Shown one piece after another: positions 44,180 to 52,775 of a DNA stretch of 64,000 nucleotides. The stretch comes from Bacillus timonensis (GTDB lineage: Bacteria > Bacillota > Bacilli > Bacillales > Bacillaceae_L). The stretch is taken from NCBI GenBank assembly GCA_020171895.1, contig JAIVAN010000005.1:62001-126000 (forward strand), written 5' to 3'. The translations under genes and the position numbers were made by a program. The stretch's first letter is position 1, and every line of letters starts with the position of its first letter. The notes below the pieces were generated by a model. It was not told the origin of the DNA. It searched no databases and was given only the letters and a program-made list of their open reading frames with translations.

Positions 44180-44305
44180 TTACCTAGAATAACCAATTGT
44201 CGGATCTGGAATATCCTCGTCATCTGTCCCAGCATGTACAGGAACAAACGTAATACCTAACAGTAATGTTGCTAAAATTAGAATAGAAAGCAGCTTCTTC
44301 TTCAT
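44180..44305 (-). CDS. Exported signal propeptide (Phr/NprX-type)
   Basis: A 41-aa frame too short for many gene callers. Residues 1-25 form a signal peptide (KKKLLSILILATLLLGITF, then VPVHA). The C-terminus after it is acidic and ends DIPDPTIGYSR. The ATG follows the receptor stop with no gap (TAA, then ATG), and its GGGAGGA site is inside the receptor's last codons. The build matches propeptides that are exported, cut and re-imported to bind RRNPP receptors; NprX of B. cereus gives SKPDIVG, to which PDPTIG is similar in style. The mature form is inferred. Confidence 0.75.
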   Translation of the reverse strand: MKKKLLSILILATLLLGITFVPVHAGTDDEDIPDPTIGYSR

Positions 44306-45634
44306 TTATAAATCCTCCCATGATTGAATTGATTTTTGTTTTAGTAATACTTGATTGGCCTTTTGGTAATAAAGGCTTGAAGATTTATATTTCTTAAATT
44401 GGAAATAGTAATCTCCTAATAAAATTGAGTATTTTTGAATATATTGGTCTTGTTCGATTTTCTCAAAATACTTAATCGCTTCCTTGAGAACATCAGGTAA
44501 CATTTCATTGTTTGTAAATCGACTTGTATAGATTCTGAAATGGTGGTAGTAAGCTTGATAGGTATTCCTAGTAGATTCGTTCCCTGATTGAATGATTTTC
44601 AAGCCGGTGTTGCACCAATCAACGACACCTTTTGAATGATTTATTTTCGCATATTCCTTCACAATACATAGTATTGTAGCAATTGAATTTTCGAGTTGTT
44701 GCTGATTTTTCTTATGTTCAAAGCTAAGTTGATAGCTTTCGATGGCCATTTCATTTTTACCCTGGGCCGCATACAGCGAACCGAAATTATGGTGTATCAT
44801 ACCATCATAGTTTAATAGACCCATTGCTACTGTTAAACTTTGGGCAAGTTTTAAGTTTTGCTCTGCTTCCTTATATTGACCTAAGTTTCTTTGAGCGATG
44901 TTTAAGATAATGTACCCATCAATAGTCTTATTAAAGATATGGTAGTCTTTAAAGTACTGAATGGCTTTTGAAGAATAATAGATTGCATTGTAAAAGTTCG
45001 TGTTTTTTAAATAGGAAATACTTAAGATGTTGTAAAAATCTGCTCTTTCCCATTCTTCTAGCGCTATGTATTTTTCTTTTTGAATGATTGTTTCAAAATA
45101 AGGTAAAGCACGATGATTACTCGTAAATTGATAATGAAATAATCCCTTGTTTAACTGAAATAAAAACTGTTGTTTCTCATCAAAGTTTCTTTCAAGAGAT
45201 TGTAGGTAATGAATATCCTCATCCACTTGATCTTTATTGAAATGTAAGATCAGTTTTATTCGGAACATGAAAAGAAGGTATGTATAATAATGGCGTTTAT
45301 TTACGAATTTCAGAGTTGTATCAAGAAAAGGTTCAACAGCCCTATTTAGTTCTGTTTTATCTCTGTATAGTACTGCTTTTTTGTACAGTTGATGACAACC
45401 AAGCATAAATTCATCTTCTGATTGAGTCTGATTTTCTTTTATGGTGAGATTGAGTTTTTTTAACAATAACGTAATAATTTCTTGATTTGGAAGAAGTAGA
45501 TTGTTCTCAATTTTACTTAAATAGGACACAGAGCAAATCCCTTTAGCTAATGATAGTTGTTTAAGCTGCTGCTTCCTCCTTTCTTCTTTGATTAATTTTC
45601 CAATACCATTAACCTCTACGCGGTGATCAATCAT
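44306..45634 (-). CDS. RRNPP family peptide-sensing regulator (NprR/PlcR-like)
   Basis: A 442-aa protein: N-terminal XRE helix-turn-helix (about residues 8-65, LIKEERRKQQLKQLSLAKGI then SYLSKIENN) followed by about eight TPR-like helix pairs to the end. Length and order match NprR (HTH plus long TPR) better than PlcR (shorter). Start at ATG 45634 behind GGGGAGGAG. The propeptide gene is coupled to its end, and a secreted enzyme is divergent. It probably senses the processed peptide and controls that neighbour. Confidence 0.82.
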   Translation of the reverse strand: MIDHRVEVNGIGKLIKEERRKQQLKQLSLAKGICSVSYLSKIENNLLLPNQEIITLLLKKLNLTIKENQTQSEDEFMLGCHQLYKKAVLYRDKTELNRAVEPFLDTTLKFVNKRHYYTYLLFMFRIKLILHFNKDQVDEDIHYLQSLERNFDEKQQFLFQLNKGLFHYQFTSNHRALPYFETIIQKEKYIALEEWERADFYNILSISYLKNTNFYNAIYYSSKAIQYFKDYHIFNKTIDGYIILNIAQRNLGQYKEAEQNLKLAQSLTVAMGLLNYDGMIHHNFGSLYAAQGKNEMAIESYQLSFEHKKNQQQLENSIATILCIVKEYAKINHSKGVVDWCNTGLKIIQSGNESTRNTYQAYYHHFRIYTSRFTNNEMLPDVLKEAIKYFEKIEQDQYIQKYSILLGDYYFQFKKYKSSSLYYQKANQVLLKQKSIQSWEDL

Positions 45635-45756
45635 CAATTTCTCCTCCCCCACGTTCTATTCTACCATGTATACAGTGAACCTTTTGTCCTAATTTTCTAT
45701 CAACTTATACGACTAAATACATAAAAGTAATGAATAATTCCTAAAAAATGTGTTTT

Positions 45757-45775
45757 CTATGAAAATTTTCATGAA
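45757..45775. promoter_or_regulatory. Palindrome in the divergent regulator/secreted-enzyme region
   Basis: ATGAAAATTTTCAT (45759-45772) is a perfect dyad inside CTATGAAAATTTTCATGAAA. It resembles a shortened PlcR box (TATG..CATA). It may be the operator for the RRNPP regulator. A second dyad, GTCTGTTCAGCAGAC, lies at about 45834-45850. Confidence 0.45.
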
Positions 45776-45915
45776 ATAAGCAGACTTCCATTGAAATAAT
45801 CATGAATTTTACGTGGATTTTCTCAACCTGTAGTGTCTGTTCAGCAGACTAGAAAGCCCGTACCATTAAAGGTGTAGTAGCTATTACAACTAAAAGTGGA
45901 CTAGGGGGAATTGTA

Positions 45916-46569
45916 GTGAATCTCGTAAAAAGTATTGGAACATTATCTTTAGCAATGATGACATTATTTTCAACACAAACTGCATTAGCGGCACCGTCAG
46001 AAAATCCGATTGAGCGTTTCTCTGGTGAAAAAAGCGTTGAAGAACAGCACAGAGCTGAGCTGCGTGAGATGTGGGACAAACATGTGGCAGTTAACCAAAC
46101 GAATGAAGAGGCAGGAATGTATGGAGAGGTACCAGGATATACAGGAATTGGTAGTAGAGGAGATATCCTTATTGCCTTAGATTCAATTACAGATCATGTT
46201 GCAATTGTGGAAGATGCTTACGTAGTAATTGAATCACATCCAAATAATCCAGGTGGCAACGTGGCATACCGCGATAACAACTGGAAGGAAAGATATAACG
46301 AAATTAAGGGCTTAAGAGTTTCGCCTGCTAGCTCTTCACAAAAGTCAAGTGCAGTAAGTTATGCAGCAAATCAAATTGGCGAACCGTACGTATTTAATAC
46401 TGATAGATGGTCAACAAATGAGTGGTACTGTAGTAAGTTAGTTTGGCGTGCTTATTATCAACAAGGAATTGAACTTGAGGGCAGAAAGTATGAAACTCGT
46501 GGAAACTATGTGACGCCTGGAGATATTCTCGACTCTCCTAATACGTATGTATTCTATTCAAGTTATTAA
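45916..46569 (+). CDS. Secreted papain-like (NlpC/P60 or YycO/YiiX-type) hydrolase
   Basis: A 217-aa protein with a signal peptide (cut near ALAAPSENP). The domain begins with GSRGDILIALDSITDHVAIV (about 78-97), where His would be catalytic, and has WYCSKLVWRAYYQQGI with the nucleophile Cys later. The order His-then-Cys fits the permuted papain fold of YycO/YiiX proteins, which cleave amide or ester bonds in wall or lipid substrates. GTG start behind AGGGGG. Divergent from the quorum-sensing receptor and possibly its target. Confidence 0.75.
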   Translation: MNLVKSIGTLSLAMMTLFSTQTALAAPSENPIERFSGEKSVEEQHRAELREMWDKHVAVNQTNEEAGMYGEVPGYTGIGSRGDILIALDSITDHVAIVEDAYVVIESHPNNPGGNVAYRDNNWKERYNEIKGLRVSPASSSQKSSAVSYAANQIGEPYVFNTDRWSTNEWYCSKLVWRAYYQQGIELEGRKYETRGNYVTPGDILDSPNTYVFYSSY

Positions 46570-46648
46570 TTTAAAGGAAGAGGGCACTTCACTATTAAAC
46601 TAGTTGAAGTGCTCGAATCATATTTTTAACGGTTTGTGAGGGATTAAC

Positions 46649-47641
46649 ATGAATCTAAAAAGAAGCACAATTGTCTTTTCAATGGCTTTTATACCGCTAA
46701 TTTTCTTTTTTTCATTCGATTCAAAAACAAGCTTTACCATTTTAGCAACAGATTATGGTGAAAAATCAACTGAATTCTATACATACAAAGGGAATAAACT
46801 AGTAAACACTGAAAGCTATCCTATTGGAGGTGTTGAAAGTCTTCAGACCTCACACGAGAAGGTCATCTTTAATAAATATGGAAATGATCTAATGACCCTT
46901 ACTGATGGTGATTATACTGAGTACGAAATAAGAGCCAACCCTTTACAAATTGAACGATATGAAATGGAAAATTATGCGCTACATAATGAGGGTATCAATG
47001 CCTTTCGTTTTGTCATTTATGATAAAGATTACAATGTGGTAAAAGAGAGTGTAAAAATTGAGGGATATGCAAGGAATTTTATTATGAACAATGGTGTCAT
47101 TTATGTTTTAGCGAATATCTACAACCTCGAGACGAATCATCGAACTGTTGGCATTTATACATTTGATCCAAAGAACCTAGAAAGGTTGAGCTTTACATCT
47201 TTTGAAGAGCTGACGTTTGGGTTTTATATGGAGAGGTTTGATGACAAAATAGAGGTATATGGTCACTCTGATGAGAAAAAGAAAGAGTTAACCATCTACG
47301 AATTAGATACAGATAATTTACATGCAAAACTAGTAAAAAAATCAGATGTGACAGTCATGTGGGTTAATAAAAGTGTTGTGATTGGTGATAAAAAATATAT
47401 TTTAAATGACTATTCAATTATTTCGATTGATGGTGGGGGAAATTTAAAGGTTGAGTTTGAAAACGGACAAGTATTGATTGATTTCGAATACGATGAAAAA
47501 GAAAAATGTATGTATGTGTTATCTGGTGATTTTGAAAAGGAAATCTTCCAAGTTCAAAAACTAGATCAACAGTTCACATTACTAGAAACGGTTCCTCTAA
47601 AGGAAACTAAACTAACTCCAACAGATTTACTCTTAAACTAA
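46649..47641 (+). CDS. Exported beta-propeller-like protein
   Basis: A 330-aa protein with an N-terminal signal or anchor (IVFSMAFIPLIFFFSF) and repeated strand patterns (YTYKGNKL, GIYTFDPKNL, ISIDGGGNL) that suggest a beta-propeller. No enzyme motif is seen. Followed at 17 nt by a membrane protein, so the two form an operon; they may continue from the secreted hydrolase. Confidence 0.55.
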   Translation: MNLKRSTIVFSMAFIPLIFFFSFDSKTSFTILATDYGEKSTEFYTYKGNKLVNTESYPIGGVESLQTSHEKVIFNKYGNDLMTLTDGDYTEYEIRANPLQIERYEMENYALHNEGINAFRFVIYDKDYNVVKESVKIEGYARNFIMNNGVIYVLANIYNLETNHRTVGIYTFDPKNLERLSFTSFEELTFGFYMERFDDKIEVYGHSDEKKKELTIYELDTDNLHAKLVKKSDVTVMWVNKSVVIGDKKYILNDYSIISIDGGGNLKVEFENGQVLIDFEYDEKEKCMYVLSGDFEKEIFQVQKLDQQFTLLETVPLKETKLTPTDLLLN

Positions 47642-47658
47642 ACCTAGGAGGTTCACTT

Positions 47659-48129
47659 ATGAATATGAAAACAATTGTATTATTCATCTTTACGTATGCT
47701 TTGGCTCTCTATATAAATTTTATGCCTTCTATAAAATACCCTGATTTAGATCCTCATGCATTAAACTTAACGGTTACATTAATATTTATGCTAGTCCTAG
47801 TAAAAATAAGCTATGACATAACTACGGGCAAAGTTAAAACTAAAAAAGCACCTCTATTTTTTCTCACAGGAGCTATATCTGGTGTAGTCATCTTTATCAT
47901 AAAATCATTTGAAAACATGATGTTTCAAAACGTTATTTTAGATTCAATTGCAGCTTTGCAATATCCTTTATATGTCATCTTTATTACACCAATGTTCGGA
48001 GCAAACATTCTTTTTGACATTGCCTATGAGAAGCTAGCCTTGTTCATGTCGGTTTTCTACCTGATTGTTTTCATGATTGGTAGCGGGAAGAAATTTTTTG
48101 TGAACGTGTATGCTAGTAGAAAGAATTAG
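47659..48129 (+). CDS. Four-helix membrane protein
   Basis: A 156-aa protein with four membrane helices (about 4-21, 32-50, 65-87 and 120-143). AGGAGG precedes the ATG. Family unknown. Confidence 0.55.
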   Translation: MNMKTIVLFIFTYALALYINFMPSIKYPDLDPHALNLTVTLIFMLVLVKISYDITTGKVKTKKAPLFFLTGAISGVVIFIIKSFENMMFQNVILDSIAALQYPLYVIFITPMFGANILFDIAYEKLALFMSVFYLIVFMIGSGKKFFVNVYASRKN

Positions 48130-48131
48130 AA

Positions 48132-48158
48132 GGACCAGGGGGACGGTTCTCCTGGTTC
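48132..48158 (+). repeat. Family B repeat, left flank of RAYT copy 3
   Basis: GGACCAGGGGGACGGTTCTC, CTGGTTC. The reverse complement recurs at 49231-49257 on the other side of the RAYT gene. Confidence 0.85.
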
Positions 48159-48383
48159 ATTTTGTGAAACATTTAAGACTAATAGTGTTCTAATCAAGTC
48201 AGCATGGTAAGATTAGGTTGGCTTGTCTGTCATACCAACTCGATATTCTTCAGTCAAAAAAACTTCTCATTTCACATCCTAATTTCTCCCTTTATTCTTG
48301 ATTACCAAAAGTATACAGATACACTCAACTAATTAGTAAACTAACTCACTATTTTCCAACTGCAAAATGAAAGGATGATGTAT

Positions 48384-49145
48384 TTGCCAAGAGGTGCAAG
48401 AAGGAAAAGTAATACTAAGGTCTACCACATAATACTGCGAGGAGTTAATCGGCAAACGATATTTGAAGAACCAGAGGATGCTCACATGTTTTTGAGAACT
48501 CTTAAGAAGTTTAAAGAGCAATGTGGATATAAAATATTTGCATATTGCTTAATGGATAACCATATTCATTTACTTATTAAGGAAGAGAGTGAAGACTTAG
48601 GAATTACGATGAGGCGAATAGGTGCAAGCTTCGTTTACTGGTACAATTTGAAATACGACAGAATTGGTCATTTATTTCAGGATAGATACAAAAGTGAACC
48701 AGTAGAGGATGTGAAGTACTTAGTGAATGTTCTTAGATACATCCATCAAAATCCTATAAAAGCCGGAATTGTTAAGAATGTTTCTGATTATCAATGGAGT
48801 AGCTATTCTGAATACACTGGTCCATGTAACCTAATCGATAGAGATTTTATATTGGGAATATTCCATCGGGAACAAAATAAAGCATTATCTTCCTTTAAGA
48901 ATTTTCATCAAAGAGAAAGTACAGATGAGTTTTTAGAAGTTAGCGAGCGTAATAGACTTACAGATAAAGAAGCGGCAGAAATTATTAAACGTATATGTGG
49001 TGTAACTCACTGTATAGATCTGCAAAAGGTAACCTTAAAAGATGAACGAGATGAATATTTAAGGCGACTGAAAAAACAAGGATTATCCACGAGGCAACTT
49101 GCACGGCTTACAGGTATTAGTAGAGGTATCATTTTAAGAGCATAA
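48384..49145 (+). CDS. REP-associated tyrosine transposase (RAYT), copy 3, long subfamily
   Basis: A 253-aa RAYT: start LPRGARRK (TTG 48384 behind AAAGG; ATG codons at 48375 and 48378 overlap the ribosome site), HUH motif DNHIHLL, GHLFQDRY, catalytic Tyr in LRYIHQNPIKAG, and a C-terminal helix-turn-helix (LSTRQLARLTGISRGII). It is closest to copy 1. Inverted family B repeats bracket it within 230 nt on the left and 90 nt on the right. No comM is attached here. Confidence 0.88.
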   Translation: MPRGARRKSNTKVYHIILRGVNRQTIFEEPEDAHMFLRTLKKFKEQCGYKIFAYCLMDNHIHLLIKEESEDLGITMRRIGASFVYWYNLKYDRIGHLFQDRYKSEPVEDVKYLVNVLRYIHQNPIKAGIVKNVSDYQWSSYSEYTGPCNLIDRDFILGIFHREQNKALSSFKNFHQRESTDEFLEVSERNRLTDKEAAEIIKRICGVTHCIDLQKVTLKDERDEYLRRLKKQGLSTRQLARLTGISRGIILRA

Positions 49146-49230
49146 ATTGAGAAAATATATAGAGTTAGACCCTTCAATCGCAAACTCCAACCTATTCCAC
49201 CGTATTGTTTTCCGTTTTTCCCAACCTTGT

Positions 49231-49288
49231 GAACCAGAAGAACCGTCCCCCTGGTTCCCCCTGGTTCCCCCTGGTTCCCCACTGGTTC
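49231..49288 (-). repeat. Family B repeat, right flank of RAYT copy 3, with tandem 10-mers
   Basis: GAACCAGAAGAACCGTCCCC, CTGGTTC, then three tandem CTGGTTCCCC units (49251-49280) and ACTGGTTC. The tandem part suggests slippage at the end of the element. Confidence 0.85.
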
Positions 49289-50420
49289 AATTTTTCGCTC
49301 GAAAGGCCATTTTTCCTAGTTTGATAGAAGGCTCTTCAATAAGGTAATAAGATAAGGTTGAAATCAAAATAGATAGTAAACTTGCGATGACTAGTATAAA
49401 ACCCAGTGGCATAGTTCCGTACCACATATTTACACATGTTAATAAAATAACCGCATGCCATAAGTAAAGGCTGTAGGAGATTTTTCCAAAGAATGTGCAA
49501 ATCGGAAGTTTTAAAAATTTAGATAGATTACTAGATGATAGTGCTAAGACGATAATGATGACAACACCTATGACAGTAAACCACTCATTGATTAGGCGAA
49601 TATGTAGTAGCTTAATATGAGGGAAAAACCACCAAGGGTATGTATAACACATTAATGCAGTGGCCAGTAACAGTGGATTCCATTTTTGATAGGTTTTAAA
49701 GAATGCAATGATCTTCTGTAGATGCTGTGCAAGAAGTACACCAATAACAAACATAGTCGTGTAATAGAAAGAATCAAAGATAGAACTTCCATAATTCACA
49801 TATCCTAAATAAATTTCGGATAACTTTAACCCAACATAACTACAAAAGGCTAGTAAGAGAGAAAGAACGGCACTTTTTCTCCATTTTAACCGTAAGACTA
49901 CATACATTATAAAAGGAAAAATGAGTGAAATTCTCATCTCGTGTATTAATGACCAAATCACGGGATTGTATTGAAAATTTTTAAAATCACCAAGCATGAT
50001 AAGATAATTTATCACCGATTGCCATGAAAAAGGATCTGTCCAGGCGATATTAAACCACTCACTTAAATCACTAATACCATTTCTAGAGAAGGTGCTGAAT
50101 AATAAAATGGCTACTAAAACAGCTACAACATAGGGGAGATAAATTCTACAAACCCGTTTAAAAAAGAAACGAGGATAATTCACAGTGGTATTTCTCAAAA
50201 ATGGTAAAGACAATACAAAACCACTTAAGATGAAGAACATGATAACAGCTTCATGACCAGACCAAATGAAATGCAATGGCGTGTATTTTAAGAGGCTGAC
50301 CAGTCCATTGCTTTCCTCAGCAGAAAATGCAGGAATTACATTGAAGTAGTGATTGAGTAACACCGTAATCGCAGCCATTCCCCTTAATGAATCTAATTCT
50401 TCTAACCGTTTATGCACCAT
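49287..50420 (-). CDS. Acyltransferase 3 family membrane protein (OafA-like)
   Basis: A 377-aa protein with ten to eleven membrane helices. N-terminus LEELDSLRGMAAITVLLNHY carries the Arg and His hallmark, and IFFxxSGFVLSLPFLRNTT-like loop follows. Start at ATG 50420 (GGGGG upstream). Its last bases touch the family B repeat. Likely decorates a surface polysaccharide made by the neighbouring genes. Confidence 0.82.
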   Translation of the reverse strand: MVHKRLEELDSLRGMAAITVLLNHYFNVIPAFSAEESNGLVSLLKYTPLHFIWSGHEAVIMFFILSGFVLSLPFLRNTTVNYPRFFFKRVCRIYLPYVVAVLVAILLFSTFSRNGISDLSEWFNIAWTDPFSWQSVINYLIMLGDFKNFQYNPVIWSLIHEMRISLIFPFIMYVVLRLKWRKSAVLSLLLAFCSYVGLKLSEIYLGYVNYGSSIFDSFYYTTMFVIGVLLAQHLQKIIAFFKTYQKWNPLLLATALMCYTYPWWFFPHIKLLHIRLINEWFTVIGVVIIIVLALSSSNLSKFLKLPICTFFGKISYSLYLWHAVILLTCVNMWYGTMPLGFILVIASLLSILISTLSYYLIEEPSIKLGKMAFRAKN

Positions 50421-50499
50421 ACAAAACCCCCTTACTCTATGTATATTAGTTGCATTGCATAAGATGAACACTGGAATGAATTAGGGGTCCTCTTGTTTC

Positions 50500-50530
50500 T
50501 ACAGGTGCCTTTCGACAGGTACCTGGCACC
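50500..50530 (+). repeat. Family C heads between acyltransferase and galE
   Basis: CTACAGGTGCCTTTCGACAG and GTACCTGGCACC: two overlapping heads. Confidence 0.65.
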
Positions 50531-50633
50531 GAACTCAATTTCCACCATCCTCATAGGTAAAAAACCGTCCTCATTTCACCAAATCAGCATACACATAGTG
50601 TATAAAGGTTTGATCAGAAAAGAGGGAAAAACC

Positions 50634-51644
50634 ATGTGCATTTTAATCACAGGTGGCGCAGGGTTCATCGGTAGCCACACGTGTGTTGAGTTACTCAACG
50701 AAGGATTTGACATAGTTGTGATCGACAATTTTTCCAACAGTAGTCCTGTAGCTCTCGAGCGTGTAAAAGAATTAACCAATCAAGATTTCCAAATTTACGA
50801 CGTAAATCTACTCGATAAAGAGAAGCTCGATCACGTCTTTAAAGAAAATAAAATAGAAGCCGTCATACATTTTGCAGGCTTAAAAGCAGTAGGGGAATCG
50901 GTTGAAATCCCCTTACATTATTATCAAAATAATGTCACTGGTACATTAGTACTGTGTGAAGTGATGAAGAAACATGGTGTAAAGAAGCTTGTCTTCAGTT
51001 CATCAGCTACCGTATATGGTACACAAGCAAAGGTTCCATTAACGGAAGATTCTCCACTTGGTGCGATTAACCCATATGGGCGTTCAAAATGGATGGTGGA
51101 AGAAATATTACGCGATTTGTATATCTCAGACAATAGCTGGAGCATTGCGCTGCTTCGGTACTTTAATCCAATTGGCGCACATGGAAGTGGCAGAATTGGT
51201 GAAGATCCAAAAGATGTCCCTAATAATCTTATGCCATATATTACTCAAGTTGCTGCGAGGAAACGTGAGAAGCTTAGGGTCTTCGGAAATGATTACCCAA
51301 CACCCGATGGAACAGGGGTTAGAGATTATATCCACGTCGTTGATCTTGCAAAAGGTCATGTGAAAGCATTGGGGAAAATCCTCACCTCCACTGGCGCTGA
51401 AGCTTACAACTTAGGCACAGGTGTTGGAAACAGTGTACTCGAGCTTGTCAAAGCCTTTGAAGAAACGACAGGTGTAACAATTCCTTATGAAATTTTAGGT
51501 AGACGACCAGGTGATATTGCTACATGCTACGCAAGTCCGGCAAAAGCTAAAAAAGACCTGGGGTGGGAAGCAACAAAGGACCTTAAAGATATGTGTAAAG
51601 ATGCTTGGAAATGGCAATCAACCAATCCGAATGGATACGAATAA
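50634..51644 (+). CDS. galE: UDP-glucose 4-epimerase
   Basis: A 336-aa SDR-type epimerase: GGAGFIGSH (residues about 8-16), SSATVYG, catalytic YGRSK, and RYFNPIGAH. Interconverts UDP-glucose and UDP-galactose (or the GlcNAc pair) for surface sugars. ATG 50634 has AGAGGG upstream. Confidence 0.93.
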   Translation: MCILITGGAGFIGSHTCVELLNEGFDIVVIDNFSNSSPVALERVKELTNQDFQIYDVNLLDKEKLDHVFKENKIEAVIHFAGLKAVGESVEIPLHYYQNNVTGTLVLCEVMKKHGVKKLVFSSSATVYGTQAKVPLTEDSPLGAINPYGRSKWMVEEILRDLYISDNSWSIALLRYFNPIGAHGSGRIGEDPKDVPNNLMPYITQVAARKREKLRVFGNDYPTPDGTGVRDYIHVVDLAKGHVKALGKILTSTGAEAYNLGTGVGNSVLELVKAFEETTGVTIPYEILGRRPGDIATCYASPAKAKKDLGWEATKDLKDMCKDAWKWQSTNPNGYE

Positions 51645-51690
51645 TCGAAAGGTGTCTGGCACCAAACCAGAAGAACCGTCCCCCTGGTCT
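51645..51690 (-). repeat. Family C head joined to family B
   Basis: TCGAAAGGTGTCTGGCACC, then AAACCAGAAGAACCGTCCCC, CTGGTCT. It fills the 70-nt gap between galE and the glycosyltransferase. Confidence 0.75.
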
Positions 51691-51717
51691 CCAAAAAACA
51701 CAAGGGAGTTAACTAAA

Positions 51718-52494
51718 ATGCCAAAAGTCAGTATTGTTCTACCAACCTATAATGGTGAAAAATATCTTGAAGAGTCTGTGATGAGTTGTCTAAATCAGAC
51801 GATGGGAGATTTTGAATTAATTATTGTCGATGATTGTTCAACGGACACTACCCCAGACATCATTAAGAGGTTATCTTTACTGGATGACCGCATCCACAGT
51901 GTGCGGAATGAAACGAACATGAAACTCCCAGCCTCTTTAAATCGAGGATTTTCCCTTGCGAAGGGAGATTATTATACGTGGACTTCAGATGATAATTTAT
52001 ATCACGAATGTGCACTAGAAAAAATGAGCCACTTTTTGGACCACAATCAACACGTAGATCTTGTGTATTGTAACGAGATCTTAATTAACAATGAAGGAAC
52101 AATAACTGGAACATCAAGCTTGCTGCCACCTAGTCACATCGTTAGACATAATTGTGTAGGGTCTTGTTTTATGTTCACTAGAGAGGTTTTCCAAAAATTA
52201 GGAGGTTATGACACTTCATTGTTTCTTGTTGAAGATTACGATTTTTGGTTAAGAGCCGCAGCTGAATTTCAGCTAGCACATTTAAATGAAGGGCTCTATT
52301 ACTATCGAATTCATGACGATTCTCTAACGGGAAAGAAAAAATATAAAATTTTATGGTTAACGAATGCCTTATTATTAAAAAGAATTCCTGCTCTAAAAAA
52401 CATTCCAAAGTGGATTCTTTTCAAAGCGTATTTCTTCATAGTTATTAGATATATAAGATCCGTTATAGGAATCATTTTCACAAGCAGAAAATAA
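51718..52494 (+). CDS. Family 2 glycosyltransferase
   Basis: A 258-aa GT-A fold protein: SIVLPTYNGEKYLEESV, DDCSTDTT, WTSDDN (acidic motif), and VEDYDFWLRA. Transfers a sugar to a surface glycan or lipid carrier. Start at ATG 51718 behind AAGGGAG; the frame before it runs through galE and repeat. Confidence 0.87.
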   Translation: MPKVSIVLPTYNGEKYLEESVMSCLNQTMGDFELIIVDDCSTDTTPDIIKRLSLLDDRIHSVRNETNMKLPASLNRGFSLAKGDYYTWTSDDNLYHECALEKMSHFLDHNQHVDLVYCNEILINNEGTITGTSSLLPPSHIVRHNCVGSCFMFTREVFQKLGGYDTSLFLVEDYDFWLRAAAEFQLAHLNEGLYYYRIHDDSLTGKKKYKILWLTNALLLKRIPALKNIPKWILFKAYFFIVIRYIRSVIGIIFTSRK

Positions 52495-52775
52495 TCAATT
52501 GAAATTTTTAAAGATGTGGAATGTCCTAACTTTGATAGTAAAAAGAGTGGACGAGCATTTGGGTATGCCCAGTTTGTGAAATGAATGTAGCGGAATATGT
52601 TCATAATTCATATTTTTATATAGAGTAATAGGGAATGGAAGAGACTTGGCTGGCTTTAATAAAAAAGAGGTGAAGTTTCACTCTAAAAGCCAAGTGTTTA
52701 GACTACAAAAGAACGTACCTGTTAACGTTACTCCTTCGTCATAAACAAATTTTAAGATAAAGTTGGTTGATAAAA

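Noticed and set aside
49251-49288. CTGGTTCCCC tandem as a minisatellite or CRISPR
   Set aside because: There are only three 10-mers at the edge of a family B repeat, best explained by slippage.
51511-51717. N-terminal extension of the GT2 protein
   Set aside because: It overlaps galE in another frame and a B/C repeat; ATG 51718 has a good ribosome site.
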